DNA of 64,000 nucleotides from Streptomyces tauricus (GTDB lineage: Bacteria > Actinomycetota > Actinomycetes > Streptomycetales > Streptomycetaceae). The first letter of the stretch is position 1; each line of letters opens with the position of its first letter. Made by a program: the position numbers and the translations under genes. The stretch lies in NCBI RefSeq assembly GCF_014650955.1, contig NZ_BMVY01000015.1, forward strand, positions 62,001 through 126,000. The letters are read 5' to 3'. Positions 23,447-35,070 of this stretch are shown piece by piece. The notes under the pieces are model-generated. The model saw only the letters and a program-made list of their open reading frames with translations, searched no databases and was not told the DNA's origin.

Positions 23447-23868
23447 CCCCCTCACTGCCGTGAGTCAGTGATGAGTCCGTACGGTGAGACGAGCGCCGGT
23501 GCCCTCATGGCACCGGCGCTCGCGTGCGTGTGCGCTGCGTGCAGGGGTGGTGCACGCCGGGTGCGCGCCAAGTGGTCCGCGCCGTTCACATGCGGCCAAA
23601 ACTGGATCAAACCCTGGGTAACCAGGACCGGTCCGTACCTGCGCATGACCGGATTCTGGACGGAGCCTTCCGCTGAGCGAACCGGCTCGCTACTGTCCCC
23701 GCTACGCACACGCCCCGTGGCAGCGCCGCCGCGGAGCGCAGCCGGTGCCCGCCCGGGAGTACCCGGGACGCAGCCGACCGGCGGCCTCTGACGCGCGTCG
23801 CCGATGGGACCGGTGACGCGTCCGCCACGTAGGGGGTCGCCGACTCTCACCACTAAGGAGTGGGCGTC
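23447..23868. other. Intergenic region with terminator
   Basis: No supported gene. Just inside is a 13-bp perfect hairpin (GAGCGCCGGTGCC 23491-23503 with 23509-23521) that should terminate the helicase transcript. The rest (23522-23868) is presumably the promoter and leader of the IclR-type gene; I see no clear operator. Confidence 0.65.
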
Positions 23869-24513
23869 GTGACCGCGGAGACCTCCCAGACGCTCGACCG
23901 GGGACTGCGTGTCCTCAAGCTGCTCGCCGACACCGACCACGGTCTGACCGTCACCGAGCTGTCCAACAAACTCGGCGTCAACCGGACCGTTGTGTACCGG
24001 TTGCTCGCCACGCTGGAGCAGCACGCCCTCGTACGCCGTGATCTGGGCGGCCGTGCCCGGGTCGGGCTCGGGGTGCTGCGGCTCGGCCGGCAGGTGCATC
24101 CGCTGGTACGCGAGGCCGCGCTGCCCGCGTTGCGGTCGCTGGCCGAGGACATCGGGGCGACCGCGCATCTCACGCTGGTCGACGGCACGGAGGCGCTGGC
24201 CGTCGCCGTGGTCGAGCCGACGTGGACGGACTACCACGTGGCGTACCGGGCGGGGTTCCGGCATCCGTTGGAGCGAGGGGCTGCCGGTAAGGCGATTCTC
24301 GCCGCGCGGGCGGGGGGTGTGGAGGGGGAGCTCGGTTACACCCTTACGCATGGGGAGCTTGAGGCGGGGGCGAGTGGGGCTGCGGCGGCGTTGGTCGGGG
24401 TCACGGGGGTGGAGGGGAGTGTGGGGGTGGTGATGCTTGCGGATGCGGTGCCTGAGCGGGTGGGGCCGCGGGTTGTTGACGCGGCGCGGGAGGTGGCGGA
24501 CGCGTTGCGGTGA
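23869..24513 (+). CDS. IclR-family transcriptional regulator
   Basis: A 214-residue regulator. The N-terminal winged helix (SQTLDRGLRVLKLLAD, LTVTELSNKLGVNRTVVYRLLATLEQHALVRRD) is followed by an IclR effector-binding domain (about 85-210). I chose GTG 23869 because AAGGAG lies 8 nt upstream; GTG 23860 overlaps that site. The effector domain is shorter than usual (typical total 250), and the C-terminal half is very G-rich in codon choice. It has no obvious target operon next to it. Confidence 0.85.
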   Translation: MTAETSQTLDRGLRVLKLLADTDHGLTVTELSNKLGVNRTVVYRLLATLEQHALVRRDLGGRARVGLGVLRLGRQVHPLVREAALPALRSLAEDIGATAHLTLVDGTEALAVAVVEPTWTDYHVAYRAGFRHPLERGAAGKAILAARAGGVEGELGYTLTHGELEAGASGAAAALVGVTGVEGSVGVVMLADAVPERVGPRVVDAAREVADALR

Positions 24514-24518
24514 GGGTC

Positions 24519-24655
24519 GCGCCGTTCCCCGCGCCCCTAAAAACTGCGCCGTTCCCCGCGCCCCCAAGACGACAAGATTGCGCCGTTCCCCGCGCCCCTA
24601 AAAAACTGCGCCGTTCCCCGCGCCCCTAAAAGATTGCGCCGTTCCCCGCGCCCCT
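24519..24655. repeat. Five copies of the Streptomyces repeat GCGCCGTTCCCCGCGCCCCT
   Basis: A 20-bp unit repeated five times with short A-rich spacers (TAAAAACT, AAGACGACAAGATT and similar). One copy ends CCCCC instead of CCCCT. Single relatives occur at 41399 (GCGCAGTTCCCCGCGCCCCT) and 41453. This is a dispersed intergenic repeat I recognise from many Streptomyces genomes. Confidence 0.9.
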
Positions 24656-24706
24656 GGGAGCAGGTGTGGGCCTCTGGGGGATGTTGCTCTCCGTTAGATT
24701 GATCCC

Positions 24707-25507
24707 GTGGCTTTTCGAATTTCTGGTCTCTCCCGGCTTCAGGCCGTTGCCGTGTGCGCTCTGCCCGTCGTGGGGCTGTTCGCTGTCGCGGTGTTCGCGC
24801 CGTTGCCGTTCTCGTTGGCGCAGCCCGGTATGACGGCGGATGTCCTCGGCGAGAACAAGGGCGACCCGGTGATCACGATCTCCGGCGCGAAGGCCCGTGA
24901 GACGCGCGGGGAGCTGCGGATGACGACCATCGAGGCGACGGGCCCGGACACGAGCGTGAGCCTGGGTGACGTGCTCGACGGCTGGTTCCGTACGGACCGT
25001 GCGGTGATGCCGCGCGACTCGGTCTACCCGAGCGGCGACAGCGTCAAGGAGATCGAGGAGTACAACGCCGAGGAAATGGCGAAGTCCCAGGACACCGCCA
25101 CCGAGGCGGCCCTGAACCAGCTCGGCGAGCAGTCGGACGACATCGAGGTCACCCTGAAACTCGCCGACGTGGGCGGGCCGAGCGCCGGGCTCCTCTTCTC
25201 CCTCGGCATCGTCGACAAGCTGGACGGCGACGGCAGCGGCGGCGACCTCACGGGTGGCCGGGTCATCGCGGGTACGGGCACGATCGACGCCGACGGGAAG
25301 GTCGGCGCGGTCGGGGGAGTGGCCCTCAAGACACAGGCGGCCCGCCGCGACGGCGCGACCGTCTTCCTGGTCCCGAAGGCGGAGTGCGCGGACGCCGAAT
25401 CGGAGCTGCCGAAAGGGCTGCGTCTCATCCCGGTGACGACCCTCAAGGGCGCCGTCGACTCCCTGGTGGCGCTGGAGAAGGGCCGGGGCTCGGTCCCCTC
25501 CTGCTAG
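24707..25507 (+). CDS. Secreted/membrane-anchored Lon-like protease (YlbL type)
   Basis: A 266-residue protein. An N-terminal signal anchor (about residues 10-32) is followed by a region in the place of the PDZ domain of YlbL. The C-terminal Lon (S16) proteolytic domain has catalytic Ser159 in GGPSAGLLFSLG and Lys208 in GGVALKTQA, the Lon Ser-Lys dyad. It should act outside the membrane without ATP. GTG 24707 is the start. It stands alone between the repeat cluster and the convergent ABC operon. Confidence 0.87.
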   Translation: MAFRISGLSRLQAVAVCALPVVGLFAVAVFAPLPFSLAQPGMTADVLGENKGDPVITISGAKARETRGELRMTTIEATGPDTSVSLGDVLDGWFRTDRAVMPRDSVYPSGDSVKEIEEYNAEEMAKSQDTATEAALNQLGEQSDDIEVTLKLADVGGPSAGLLFSLGIVDKLDGDGSGGDLTGGRVIAGTGTIDADGKVGAVGGVALKTQAARRDGATVFLVPKAECADAESELPKGLRLIPVTTLKGAVDSLVALEKGRGSVPSC

Positions 25508-25528
25508 GCCGTCTCCGCGAAGTCCCGC

Positions 25529-26493
25529 TCAGCCCTCCTTCACGAAGCCCTCCGCCTTCATCCAGTCCAGCGCCACCGCGTGCGGATCCTCCCCGTCGAC
25601 GTCCACTTTCGCGTTCAGTTCCTGCGCCACGTCGTTGTCGAGCCGCTTCGTGATCGGGGCGAGGACGTCGGCGATCGCCGGGTACTTCTTCAGGGCCTTG
25701 GAGTTGACCGACGGGGCCACGTTGTAGTTGGGGAAGAACTTCTTGTCGTCCGCCATCACGGCGAGGTTCATGGACCGGATGCGCCCGTCGGTGGTGAAGA
25801 CCTCCCCGTAGGTGCAACTCCCCTTCTTCACCTGGGTGTAGATGATCCCGGTGTCCATCTGCGTGATGTTCCCGCTCGGCAGTTTCATGCCGTACGCCTT
25901 CTCCATGCCCGGCATCCCGTCCGCCCGGTTGGCGAACTCGCTCTCCACGCAGACCGTGACGGCCTTGGGATCCTTCTTGGAGAGGGCGGCCACGTCGGAG
26001 AGCGTCTTCGTGCCGTACTTCTTGAAGTTGGCCTGGTTCATGGCGAGCGCGTACGTGTTGTTCAGCTTGGACGGGGCCAGCCAGGTCAGCCCGTTCTTCA
26101 GGTCGGCCTCGCGCACGGCCTCCCACTGCCTGTCCGGATCCGGGATGGGGTCGCTGTTGCCCTGGTAGGTGATCCAGGCGGTGCCCGTGTACTCGTACAT
26201 GGCGTCCGCGTCCCCGCTCTTGACCGCCTCCCGGGCGCCGATGGAGCCCTGGATGCCCGTCCGGTCGAGGACGTCGGCGCCGGCCGCCTGGAAGGCGATG
26301 CCCATGATCGCGCCGAGGACCAGCTGCTCGGTGAACTCCTTGGACGTCACGGTGAGATCGGCGCCCTTGAGCGGCCGCCCCTTCCCGACCGACCCCGGCT
26401 TCACGTCGTCGACCATGGGCGAACCGCTGGTCAGCCCGCACCCGGAGACCGCCGCCAGCAGGGCGAGCGCCGCCACCGGACCCGTAACCCGTC

Positions 26494-26497
<4 letters not shown>
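25529..26497 (-). CDS. Osmoprotectant ABC transporter, substrate-binding lipoprotein
   Basis: A 322-residue ProX/OpuAC-type protein. A lipobox signal (LLAAVSGC, Cys20) anchors it outside the membrane. The type-2 periplasmic-binding fold shows VTSKEFTEQLVLGAIMGIA, GDADAMYEYTGTAW and TDGRIRSMNL. It should bind glycine betaine, choline or a related quaternary amine. It is the last gene of a four-gene minus-strand operon; its start overlaps the upstream permease stop by 4 bp. Confidence 0.9.
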
Positions 26498-27521
<1,024 letters not shown>

Positions 27522-27525
<4 letters not shown>

Positions 27526-28832
27526 GCCTTCGCCTCTCCGCCGCCCGCCGCGCCGGCCGCACCCTCCCGGCCCTCCTGCTCGTGGCGGGTCTGCTCGCTG
27601 CGGGCCTCCTCCAGCTCGTGCTGGTGCTCCATCGCGTCGAGCCGGTCGGCCTCCAGCATCTCCTGCACGGAGTTCATCAGCGTCTCCATGTCGACCACGC
27701 CGGTGTACTCGCCGCGCCGCCCGGTCACCACGACCCGCCCCGCGTTGTCCGTGAGCACGGCCTCCAGCGCGTCCCGCAGCGTCGCGTCCCGGGTCACGGT
27801 GTCGTTCACGAGCGTGCCGGCCCTGGCCAGCGAGCCGCGGGCCCGCATGAGGTCTCCGCGCCGCAGCCACTTGTAGGGCCGCCCGCGCCGGTCGAGCAGC
27901 AGGATCTCGTTCGTACCGCTCGCCCGGATCTTGTTGAAGATCTCCTGCAGCGGATCGTCGACGGTCACCGTCGGATAGTCGGTGATCTCCACATCCCGTA
28001 CGCGCGTCAGGTTCAGCCGCTTCAGGGCGGCCCCCGCGCCCACGAACCCGGACACGAAGTCGTCGGCCGGGTTGGTGAGGATCGCCTCCGGGGTGTCGAA
28101 CTGCGCGATGTGCGACTGCTCGCGCAGCACCGCGATCCGGTCGCCCAGCTTGATGGCCTCGTCGAAGTCGTGCGTGACGAAGACGATCGTCTTGTGCAGC
28201 TCGTGCTGCAGCCGGATCAGCTCGTCCTGGAGGTGATCACGCGTGATGGGGTCGACGGCCCCGAACGGCTCGTCCATCAGCAGGACGGGCGGATCGGCGG
28301 CCAGCGCCCGCGCGACCCCCACCCGCTGCTGCTGGCCACCGGACAGCTGCCGCGGATAGCGTCCGTGGAACTCACCGGCGTCGAGCCCCACCAGGTCCAG
28401 CATTTCCTCGATCCGCTCGGCGACCCGGACCTTCGACCAGCCGACCATCTTGGGTACGAGCCCGATGTTCTGGGCGACCGTCATGTGCGGGAAGAGTCCC
28501 GAGGACTGGATGGCGTACCCGATCTTCCGCCGCAGCTTCACGGGATCCATGTGGGTGACGTCCTCGCCACCGATGCGGATCCGCCCACCGGTGGGCTCGA
28601 TCAGCCGGTTGATCATCTTCAGGGTGGTGGACTTCCCGCAGCCGGAGGGCCCGACCAGGACCACCAGCTCACCGGCGTTGATCTCCATGTTGACGCTGTC
28701 CACGGCGGGATCGGCGCTCCCCGGATACCGCTTGGTCAGACTCTCCAGCCGGATGGTGGCCCCGGTGGCCTCCCGCCCCGCACCGCCACGCTCCTGCGGC
28801 GCCTCCGTCACACCGGCGGATGTCTCAGACAC
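27522..28832 (-). CDS. Osmoprotectant ABC transporter ATPase with CBS domains
   Basis: A 436-residue OpuCA/ProV-type ATPase. Walker A is GPSGCGKST (about 60-68), the signature is LSGGQQQRVG, Walker B is LLMDEPFGAVD, and the switch His is in VTHDFDEA. A C-terminal pair of CBS domains (about 285-400) probably senses ionic strength or nucleotides. The tail is Glu/Gln/Gly-rich. Its start overlaps the end of the upstream permease by 8 bp. It energises import of compatible solutes. Confidence 0.92.
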
Positions 28833-29481
28833 GGATCCCCCTAGGGATGGTCAGCCGCCCGATGAGGACGTACGCGGCGTCGAACAGCAGCGCCAGGACG
28901 ATGATCCCGAGCGTGCCCGCGAGGACTTGGTTGAGCGCGTTCTTGCTGCCCAGGGAGGCGATACCGCGGAAGATCTCATTGCCGAGCCCGGGCCCTGAGG
29001 CGTACGCGGCGATGGCGGCGATACCCATCAGCATCTGCGTGGAGACCCGGATCCCGGTCAGGATCGGCGGCCAGGCCAGCGGCAGCTCGACGCGTACGAG
29101 CCGGGCGAGCCGCGACATCCCGATGCCGGTCGCCGCGTCCACCAGCGACGGATCGACGCCGCGCAGCCCGACGATCGAGTTGCGCACGATGGGCAGCAGG
29201 CCGTACAGGGTCAGCGCGATCACGGTGGGCGGCACACCCAGCCCGACGACCGGGATCAGCAGACCGATCATGGCGAGCGAGGGAATGGTCAGCAGGGTCG
29301 CCGTGGTGATCGTCGCGAGGTTCCCGGCCCAGTCGCTGCGATAGGTGACCACCCCGATCACCACCCCCGCCACCGTGGCGACGACCATGCACTGGAAGAC
29401 GGCGCTGGCGTGCTGAAAGGCGTCGGCGAGGAGCTGCTGATGACGACTGCCGAGGTACTCCCAGAAGTTCACCGCTGTCAC
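28825..29481 (-). CDS. Osmoprotectant ABC transporter permease
   Basis: A 218-residue permease of the OpuCB/ProW type with about five or six membrane helices and the EAA-like loop VDAATGIGMSRLARLVRVELPLAW. It is the first gene of the minus-strand operon permease-ATPase-permease-binding protein, coupled by overlaps throughout. The Lrp gene lies 14 bp upstream and could share the promoter. Confidence 0.9.
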   Translation of the reverse strand: MTAVNFWEYLGSRHQQLLADAFQHASAVFQCMVVATVAGVVIGVVTYRSDWAGNLATITTATLLTIPSLAMIGLLIPVVGLGVPPTVIALTLYGLLPIVRNSIVGLRGVDPSLVDAATGIGMSRLARLVRVELPLAWPPILTGIRVSTQMLMGIAAIAAYASGPGLGNEIFRGIASLGSKNALNQVLAGTLGIIVLALLFDAAYVLIGRLTIPRGIRV

Positions 29482-29495
29482 CTCACTCGGTAGCC

Positions 29496-29972
29496 TCAGC
29501 CGTCGTCGTCCCTCGCCGCCTGCTCCACCAGCGGGATGATCCGCAGCGGAACGGGGTTCTCCATGACGATCGCCGTGGAGGCCCGGACAATGCCATCAAA
29601 ACCGACAACCCGGTCGATCACCCGTTGAAGGTCGGCGTTGGACCGGGCCACGAGCCGGCACAGCATGTCCCCGCCACCCGTGGTCGTGTGCAGCTCAAGC
29701 ACCTCGGGCACGGTCGCCAAGTGCGCCCGTACGTCCGCGCCTTGCCCCTGCCGGATCTGGAGGGTCGCGAAAGCGGTGACGGGATATCCGAGGGCTGTCG
29801 GATCCACCTGCGGCCCGAATCCCCGGATGACTCCATTCGACTGAAGCCGGTCCAGCCGCGCCTGCACGGTCCCGCGCGCGACACCGAGCCGGCGGGACAT
29901 CTCCAGCACCCCGATCCGGGGCTCCTCGGCGAGCAGCACCAGGAGCCGGCCGTCCAGACGATCGATCCCCAC
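29496..29972 (-). CDS. Lrp/AsnC-family regulator, probably of hppD
   Basis: A 158-residue regulator. The N-terminal HTH (LDGRLLVLLAEEPRIGVLEMSRRLGVARGTVQARLDRL) is followed by a RAM/ACT-like ligand domain (TAFATLQIRQGQ, HTTTGGGDMLCRLVA). I chose GTG 29972 because GGAGG sits 5 nt upstream; ATG 30035 gives 21 extra residues with no good ribosome-binding site. It is divergent from hppD, so it is probably its aromatic-amino-acid-responsive regulator. The ABC operon follows by 14 bp. Confidence 0.85.
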   Translation of the reverse strand: MGIDRLDGRLLVLLAEEPRIGVLEMSRRLGVARGTVQARLDRLQSNGVIRGFGPQVDPTALGYPVTAFATLQIRQGQGADVRAHLATVPEVLELHTTTGGGDMLCRLVARSNADLQRVIDRVVGFDGIVRASTAIVMENPVPLRIIPLVEQAARDDDG

Positions 29973-30031
29973 ACACACCTCCACAGTGGTCACCCTGTAC
30001 AAGTCGTCGACGCGACCGGGCTTCCTGCTGA

Positions 30032-31240
<1,209 letters not shown>

Positions 31241-31277
31241 CCCCGGCTCCCCCCGCGGAAGAGCCCGGACCCACCCG

Positions 31278-32681
31278 TCACCGCTGCCGACCCACGCCCT
31301 CGACCCCGGGTGCGGGCCCGGGTCCGGGCTCACCCAACTCCTCCAGGGTCCGCGAAGCCACCGGCACCAGGAGCGGTGAGAACACCGGACTGATCCGCAG
31401 CGCCTCCCCCAGATGCCGCCGGGCGGCGGAGTCCTTCCCCAGCCGCCGCTCGATCATCCCCCGGTGGAACGAGTACAGGGCGATCCGCGCCCCGCCCCCG
31501 CGTACCCGGTCCGTGGCCCGCGTGGCGAAGCCGATCGCCTCCTTGTCCTTGCCGTCGCGGTGCAACGCCCACCCCAGCGCATCGGCCACGGCCACCGACG
31601 GATGCCGGGCCCACTCGGCACGCAACCGCCGTACCGCACTCCCCGCGTCCCCGTGGTCGGCCTCGAAGAGACCGAGCAGCAGCTCCTCGTTCACACCCGC
31701 CGTGTCGCCCTCCCGCACCCGCGCCCGCAACACGTCGTACTGGGCCCGCGCGGCCCCGTCGAGCCCCAGCGACTCGTACAACTCGCCCAGCTCCAGCGCG
31801 TACCGCGGCAACGGCTGCTTCGCCAGCGCGGACTGGTACGCGAGCAGCGCCTCGGAGTCGCGCCCCAGCGCGGCCAGCGCCCGGCCCTGCCCGGCCCGCG
31901 CCGCGTGCTCCCCGGGATCGGCCCGCAGCGCCGACTCGAACGCGCGCAGCGACTCGGCCGGCTCCCCGCGCTCCCAGGCCAGCTCCCCGAGCCGCACCAG
32001 ACAGTCGGCCTGCTCGGCGGGAGCGGAGGCGAGCGCCGCCGCGTCGGACAGCGTGGCGGCGGAGTCCTCCCGCCAGCCCCGGTCCCGGTACACGAGCCCG
32101 GCCCGCACCAGCACCTGCGCCCCCGACGCACGGCTCCCCGAGGGCAGCTCGACGAGCTCGGCCAGCGTCCGGCGCGCGTTCTTGTAGTCCCCGAGCCCCC
32201 GGTAGGCGTCGATCAGCGCCGGATAGGCGGTCCACCGCTTGGGCGAGGCGGCCACCGCGGCCTCCCCCCACCCCCGCGCGGCCCGGAAGTCGTGCCGCGC
32301 GTTGGCGAGCGCGGCGAGCCCCCGGAACGCCTCGGTGTTCCCCTTCGGCCGCCCCTTCAGGGACGTACGCAACGCCGCGTCGGCCTTCGGGAAGTACCGC
32401 GGCTCGGCGGTCCGCTCACCCCGCTCCACATACGCCGTACCCAGCTCGGCCCAGGACCGTACGTCACCCGGATGGGCCCGCAGATGCGCCTCGCGGTCGC
32501 CGATCAGCGCTACCAGGTCGGGCAGCGAGGCGGGCGCCCCGGACCCGACCGCGGTCACGGCCCGCGCCACCGGCCCGGGGGAGGGCGGCGGCCTGCGGTC
32601 CCCGTCGGGCATGACGACCAGCACACCCCCCAGCACGAAACACCCGACGACGGCCCCGGCCAGCACCCGCACACTCTGCAT
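31278..32681 (-). CDS. Tetratricopeptide-repeat protein with signal anchor
   Basis: A 467-residue protein. It starts with MQSVRVLAGAVVGCFVLGG, a membrane anchor or signal peptide (about residues 5-25), followed by at least six TPR-like helical repeats (WAELGTAYVERGE, AFRGLAALANARHDFRAA, ADCLVRLGELAWERGEPAESLRAFESAL, ALAALGRDSEALLAYQSAL, YALELGELYESLG). I chose ATG 32681 (residue 12 of the longer frame to 32714) because the signal then begins at once. Probably an extracytoplasmic scaffold; function unknown. It is convergent with hppD. Confidence 0.8.
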   Translation of the reverse strand: MQSVRVLAGAVVGCFVLGGVLVVMPDGDRRPPPSPGPVARAVTAVGSGAPASLPDLVALIGDREAHLRAHPGDVRSWAELGTAYVERGERTAEPRYFPKADAALRTSLKGRPKGNTEAFRGLAALANARHDFRAARGWGEAAVAASPKRWTAYPALIDAYRGLGDYKNARRTLAELVELPSGSRASGAQVLVRAGLVYRDRGWREDSAATLSDAAALASAPAEQADCLVRLGELAWERGEPAESLRAFESALRADPGEHAARAGQGRALAALGRDSEALLAYQSALAKQPLPRYALELGELYESLGLDGAARAQYDVLRARVREGDTAGVNEELLLGLFEADHGDAGSAVRRLRAEWARHPSVAVADALGWALHRDGKDKEAIGFATRATDRVRGGGARIALYSFHRGMIERRLGKDSAARRHLGEALRISPVFSPLLVPVASRTLEELGEPGPGPAPGVEGVGRQR

Positions 32682-32790
32682 GCCGATCACTGTGCGTCCA
32701 TACGAAGAGCACACCCGGCCACCACCCCGGCGCGGAAAGCCTCGCGCGGGCGGGGTTCACACCGATGGCCCCGAGTGCCACGCTGTGATC

Positions 32791-34212
32791 ATGAGCCGTA
32801 TCGAAGCCCGACCCGATGAAGACGCCGTGGCGGTGGGCAGCCTCACCGAACGTCTCACCGACCGCCTCCTCACGGGCCTGCCGGCCGAGGCGGTCCTCAC
32901 CGACCCGGACGTCACCAACTCGTACGCCAACGACATGGCCAGCTTCTGCGAGGCGGGCGCCCCCGCGGTCGTGGTGCTGCCGCGCACGGTCGAACAGGTC
33001 CAGCACGTCATGCGCACCGCGACCGACCTGCGCGTCCCGGTGGTCCCGCAGGGCGCCCGCACCGGCCTCTCCGGGGCGGCCAACGCCTCGGACGGCTGCG
33101 TCGTGCTGTCCCTGATCAAGATGGACCGCATCCTGGAGATCAGCCCCGTGGACCGGATCGCGGTGGTCGAGCCGGGCGTCATCAACGCCACGCTCTCCCG
33201 CGCCGTCAACGAACACGGCCTCTACTACCCGCCGGACCCCTCCAGCTGGGAGATGTGCACCATCGGCGGCAACATCGGCACGGCCTCGGGCGGCCTGTGC
33301 TGTGTGAAGTACGGGGTGACGGCCGAGTACGTCCTCGGCCTGGACGTCGTCCTCGCCGACGGCCGTCTGCTGTCCACCGGCCGCCGCACGGCGAAGGGCG
33401 TCGCCGGCTACGACCTCACGCGCCTGTTCGTGGGCTCGGAGGGCTCACTCGGCATCGTCGTACGGGCCACCCTCGCCCTCAAGCCGCAACCGCCCCAACA
33501 GCTCGTGCTGGCGGCCGAGTTCCCGTCCGGGACGGCCGCCTGCGACGCGGTCTGCCGGATCATGGAGGGCGGCCATGTGCCGTCCCTCCTCGAACTGATG
33601 GACCGCACCACGGTGAAGGCCGTCAACGACATGGCGCACATGGGCCTCCCGGAGAGCACCGAGGCCCTGCTCCTCGCCGCCTTCGACACGCTCGACCCCG
33701 CCGCGGACCTCGCCGCGGTCGGCGCGCTGTGCGAGGCGGCGGGCGCCACCCAGGTCGTACCGGCGGAGGACGCCGCCGAGTCGGAACTGCTGCTCCAGGC
33801 CCGCCGGCTGTCCCTCACGGGCCTTGAGGCCGTCAAGGGCACGACGATGATCGACGACGTCTGCGTACCGCGTTCCAGGCTCGCCGAGATGCTCGAAGGG
33901 GTCGACCGGATCGCCGAGAAGTACCGGCTGACCATCGGGGTCGTGGCCCACGCGGGCGACGGCAACACCCATCCGACCGTCTGCTTCGACGCGAGCGACC
34001 CCGACGAGTCCCGGCGCGCCCGTGAGTCCTTCGACGAGATCATGGCCCTCGGCCTGGAACTCGGCGGCACGATCACCGGCGAGCACGGCGTGGGCGTCCT
34101 CAAGAAGGAGTGGCTGGCCCGCGAGATCGGCCCGGTGGGCATCGAGATGCAACGGGCGGTGAAGACGGCCTTCGACCCCCTGGGCATCCTCAACCCGGGC
34201 AAACTCTTCTGA
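32791..34212 (+). CDS. FAD-linked oxidase, GlcD/D-lactate dehydrogenase-like
   Basis: A 473-residue flavoprotein of the glycolate oxidase GlcD/FAD-binding-4 family. The FAD-binding signature is VPQGARTGLSGAAN; TIGGNIGTASGGLCCVKYGVT and LFVGSEGSLGI follow. The C-terminal oxidase domain ends with HAGDGNTHPTV and GTITGEHGVGVLKK, then the usual NPGKLF terminus. It should oxidise a 2-hydroxy acid (glycolate, D-lactate or similar). ATG 32791; GTG 32785 is also in frame. It is divergent from the TPR gene. Confidence 0.92.
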   Translation: MSRIEARPDEDAVAVGSLTERLTDRLLTGLPAEAVLTDPDVTNSYANDMASFCEAGAPAVVVLPRTVEQVQHVMRTATDLRVPVVPQGARTGLSGAANASDGCVVLSLIKMDRILEISPVDRIAVVEPGVINATLSRAVNEHGLYYPPDPSSWEMCTIGGNIGTASGGLCCVKYGVTAEYVLGLDVVLADGRLLSTGRRTAKGVAGYDLTRLFVGSEGSLGIVVRATLALKPQPPQQLVLAAEFPSGTAACDAVCRIMEGGHVPSLLELMDRTTVKAVNDMAHMGLPESTEALLLAAFDTLDPAADLAAVGALCEAAGATQVVPAEDAAESELLLQARRLSLTGLEAVKGTTMIDDVCVPRSRLAEMLEGVDRIAEKYRLTIGVVAHAGDGNTHPTVCFDASDPDESRRARESFDEIMALGLELGGTITGEHGVGVLKKEWLAREIGPVGIEMQRAVKTAFDPLGILNPGKLF

Positions 34213-34252
34213 GAACCCCCTCCGTCCCCTCCCTCCCTTCACCTCTGTCCCC

Positions 34253-34807
34253 TCACTCCCCGTCCTTGGACTCGTCCGAGGGCCACGGGTCGCACAGCCA
34301 CAGATCGTCGGCCGGGGTCGGCGCGAGAAGTTCGGCGAGGCCGTCGTCGATACCGAGCCGGGCGGCCTCGGTGCCCGGCGGGACCGCCCGCAGGGTGCGC
34401 TCCAGCCACGCCGACACCTGCGCGGCGGGCGCTTCGAGCAGGGCGTCCCCGTCCGGTGAACTCAGCGCCATCAGGACGACGCCGCGCCCGCCGACCTTCG
34501 TCGGCCACGCCCGCACATCCCCGTGCCCGCACGGCCGGAACACCCCCTCGACGAGCAGTTCACGCGCGAAGGTCCAGCTCACGGGGTGGTCGGTGCCGAG
34601 GTGGAAGGTGACGTGGACGGCGTACGGATCGTCGCTGCGGTAACTCAGCAGCGCCGGCACGGGAATGCTGCGCTCGGGGGACAGCACCAGCTTGAGCTCC
34701 AGCTCGCGTTCCACCACAGCCGTGTCGCTGTTCCTGCCGTCGTGCCTGCCCTCGTTCTTGCGCTCGTTCCTGCCGTCGTTCAGATCGTTGTTCACGTCGT
34801 TGCCCAT
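34253..34807 (-). CDS. ssgG: SsgA-like sporulation/cell-division regulator (SsgG-like)
   Basis: A 184-residue SsgA-like protein, a family confined to morphologically complex actinomycetes that controls septum placement during sporulation. The core shows VPALLSYRSDDPYAVHVTFH and WTFARELLVEGVF with the acidic WLCDPWP end. An N-terminal Asn/Asp/Arg-rich extension (about 28 residues) and a C-terminal ~40-residue tail are present. The symbol ssgG rests on the neighbours (hppD upstream, M6 protease downstream) as I recall them from S. coelicolor. ATG 34807 has GAGAGGAAG upstream. Confidence 0.85.
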   Translation of the reverse strand: MGNDVNNDLNDGRNERKNEGRHDGRNSDTAVVERELELKLVLSPERSIPVPALLSYRSDDPYAVHVTFHLGTDHPVSWTFARELLVEGVFRPCGHGDVRAWPTKVGGRGVVLMALSSPDGDALLEAPAAQVSAWLERTLRAVPPGTEAARLGIDDGLAELLAPTPADDLWLCDPWPSDESKDGE

Positions 34808-35070
34808 GTGGTCCGCTTCCTCTCGCGTCCGGGGCGCCAGGAGCGGGCCCGTACGAGTGGAGAGGCCGCGGAGGCCGCAGCATTACGCCGGTTCGCGGAA
34901 GTTTTTTCGTGCGGGCGCGGACCCGCACGCCTATACCGCGCGAGGGCCGGAAAAGGTGGGGGAACCTTGCTCGAAGGGGGTAGGTACACCAGGAGCGGCA
35001 GTGGCGGTTGCGCCCGTCTGATAGATGTGGACGCTCAACACGACCCCCGAGCAGATACGGGACGACGGAC

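Noticed and set aside
24519-24655. CRISPR array
   Set aside because: Spacers are 4-14 bp, not unique 30-mers, and no cas gene is near; it is a known type of Streptomyces repeat.
31330-32271. Second large minus-strand frame in the TPR gene
   Set aside because: Out-of-frame shadow with Arg/Gly/Ala bias; the TPR frame has helical repeats and a signal anchor.
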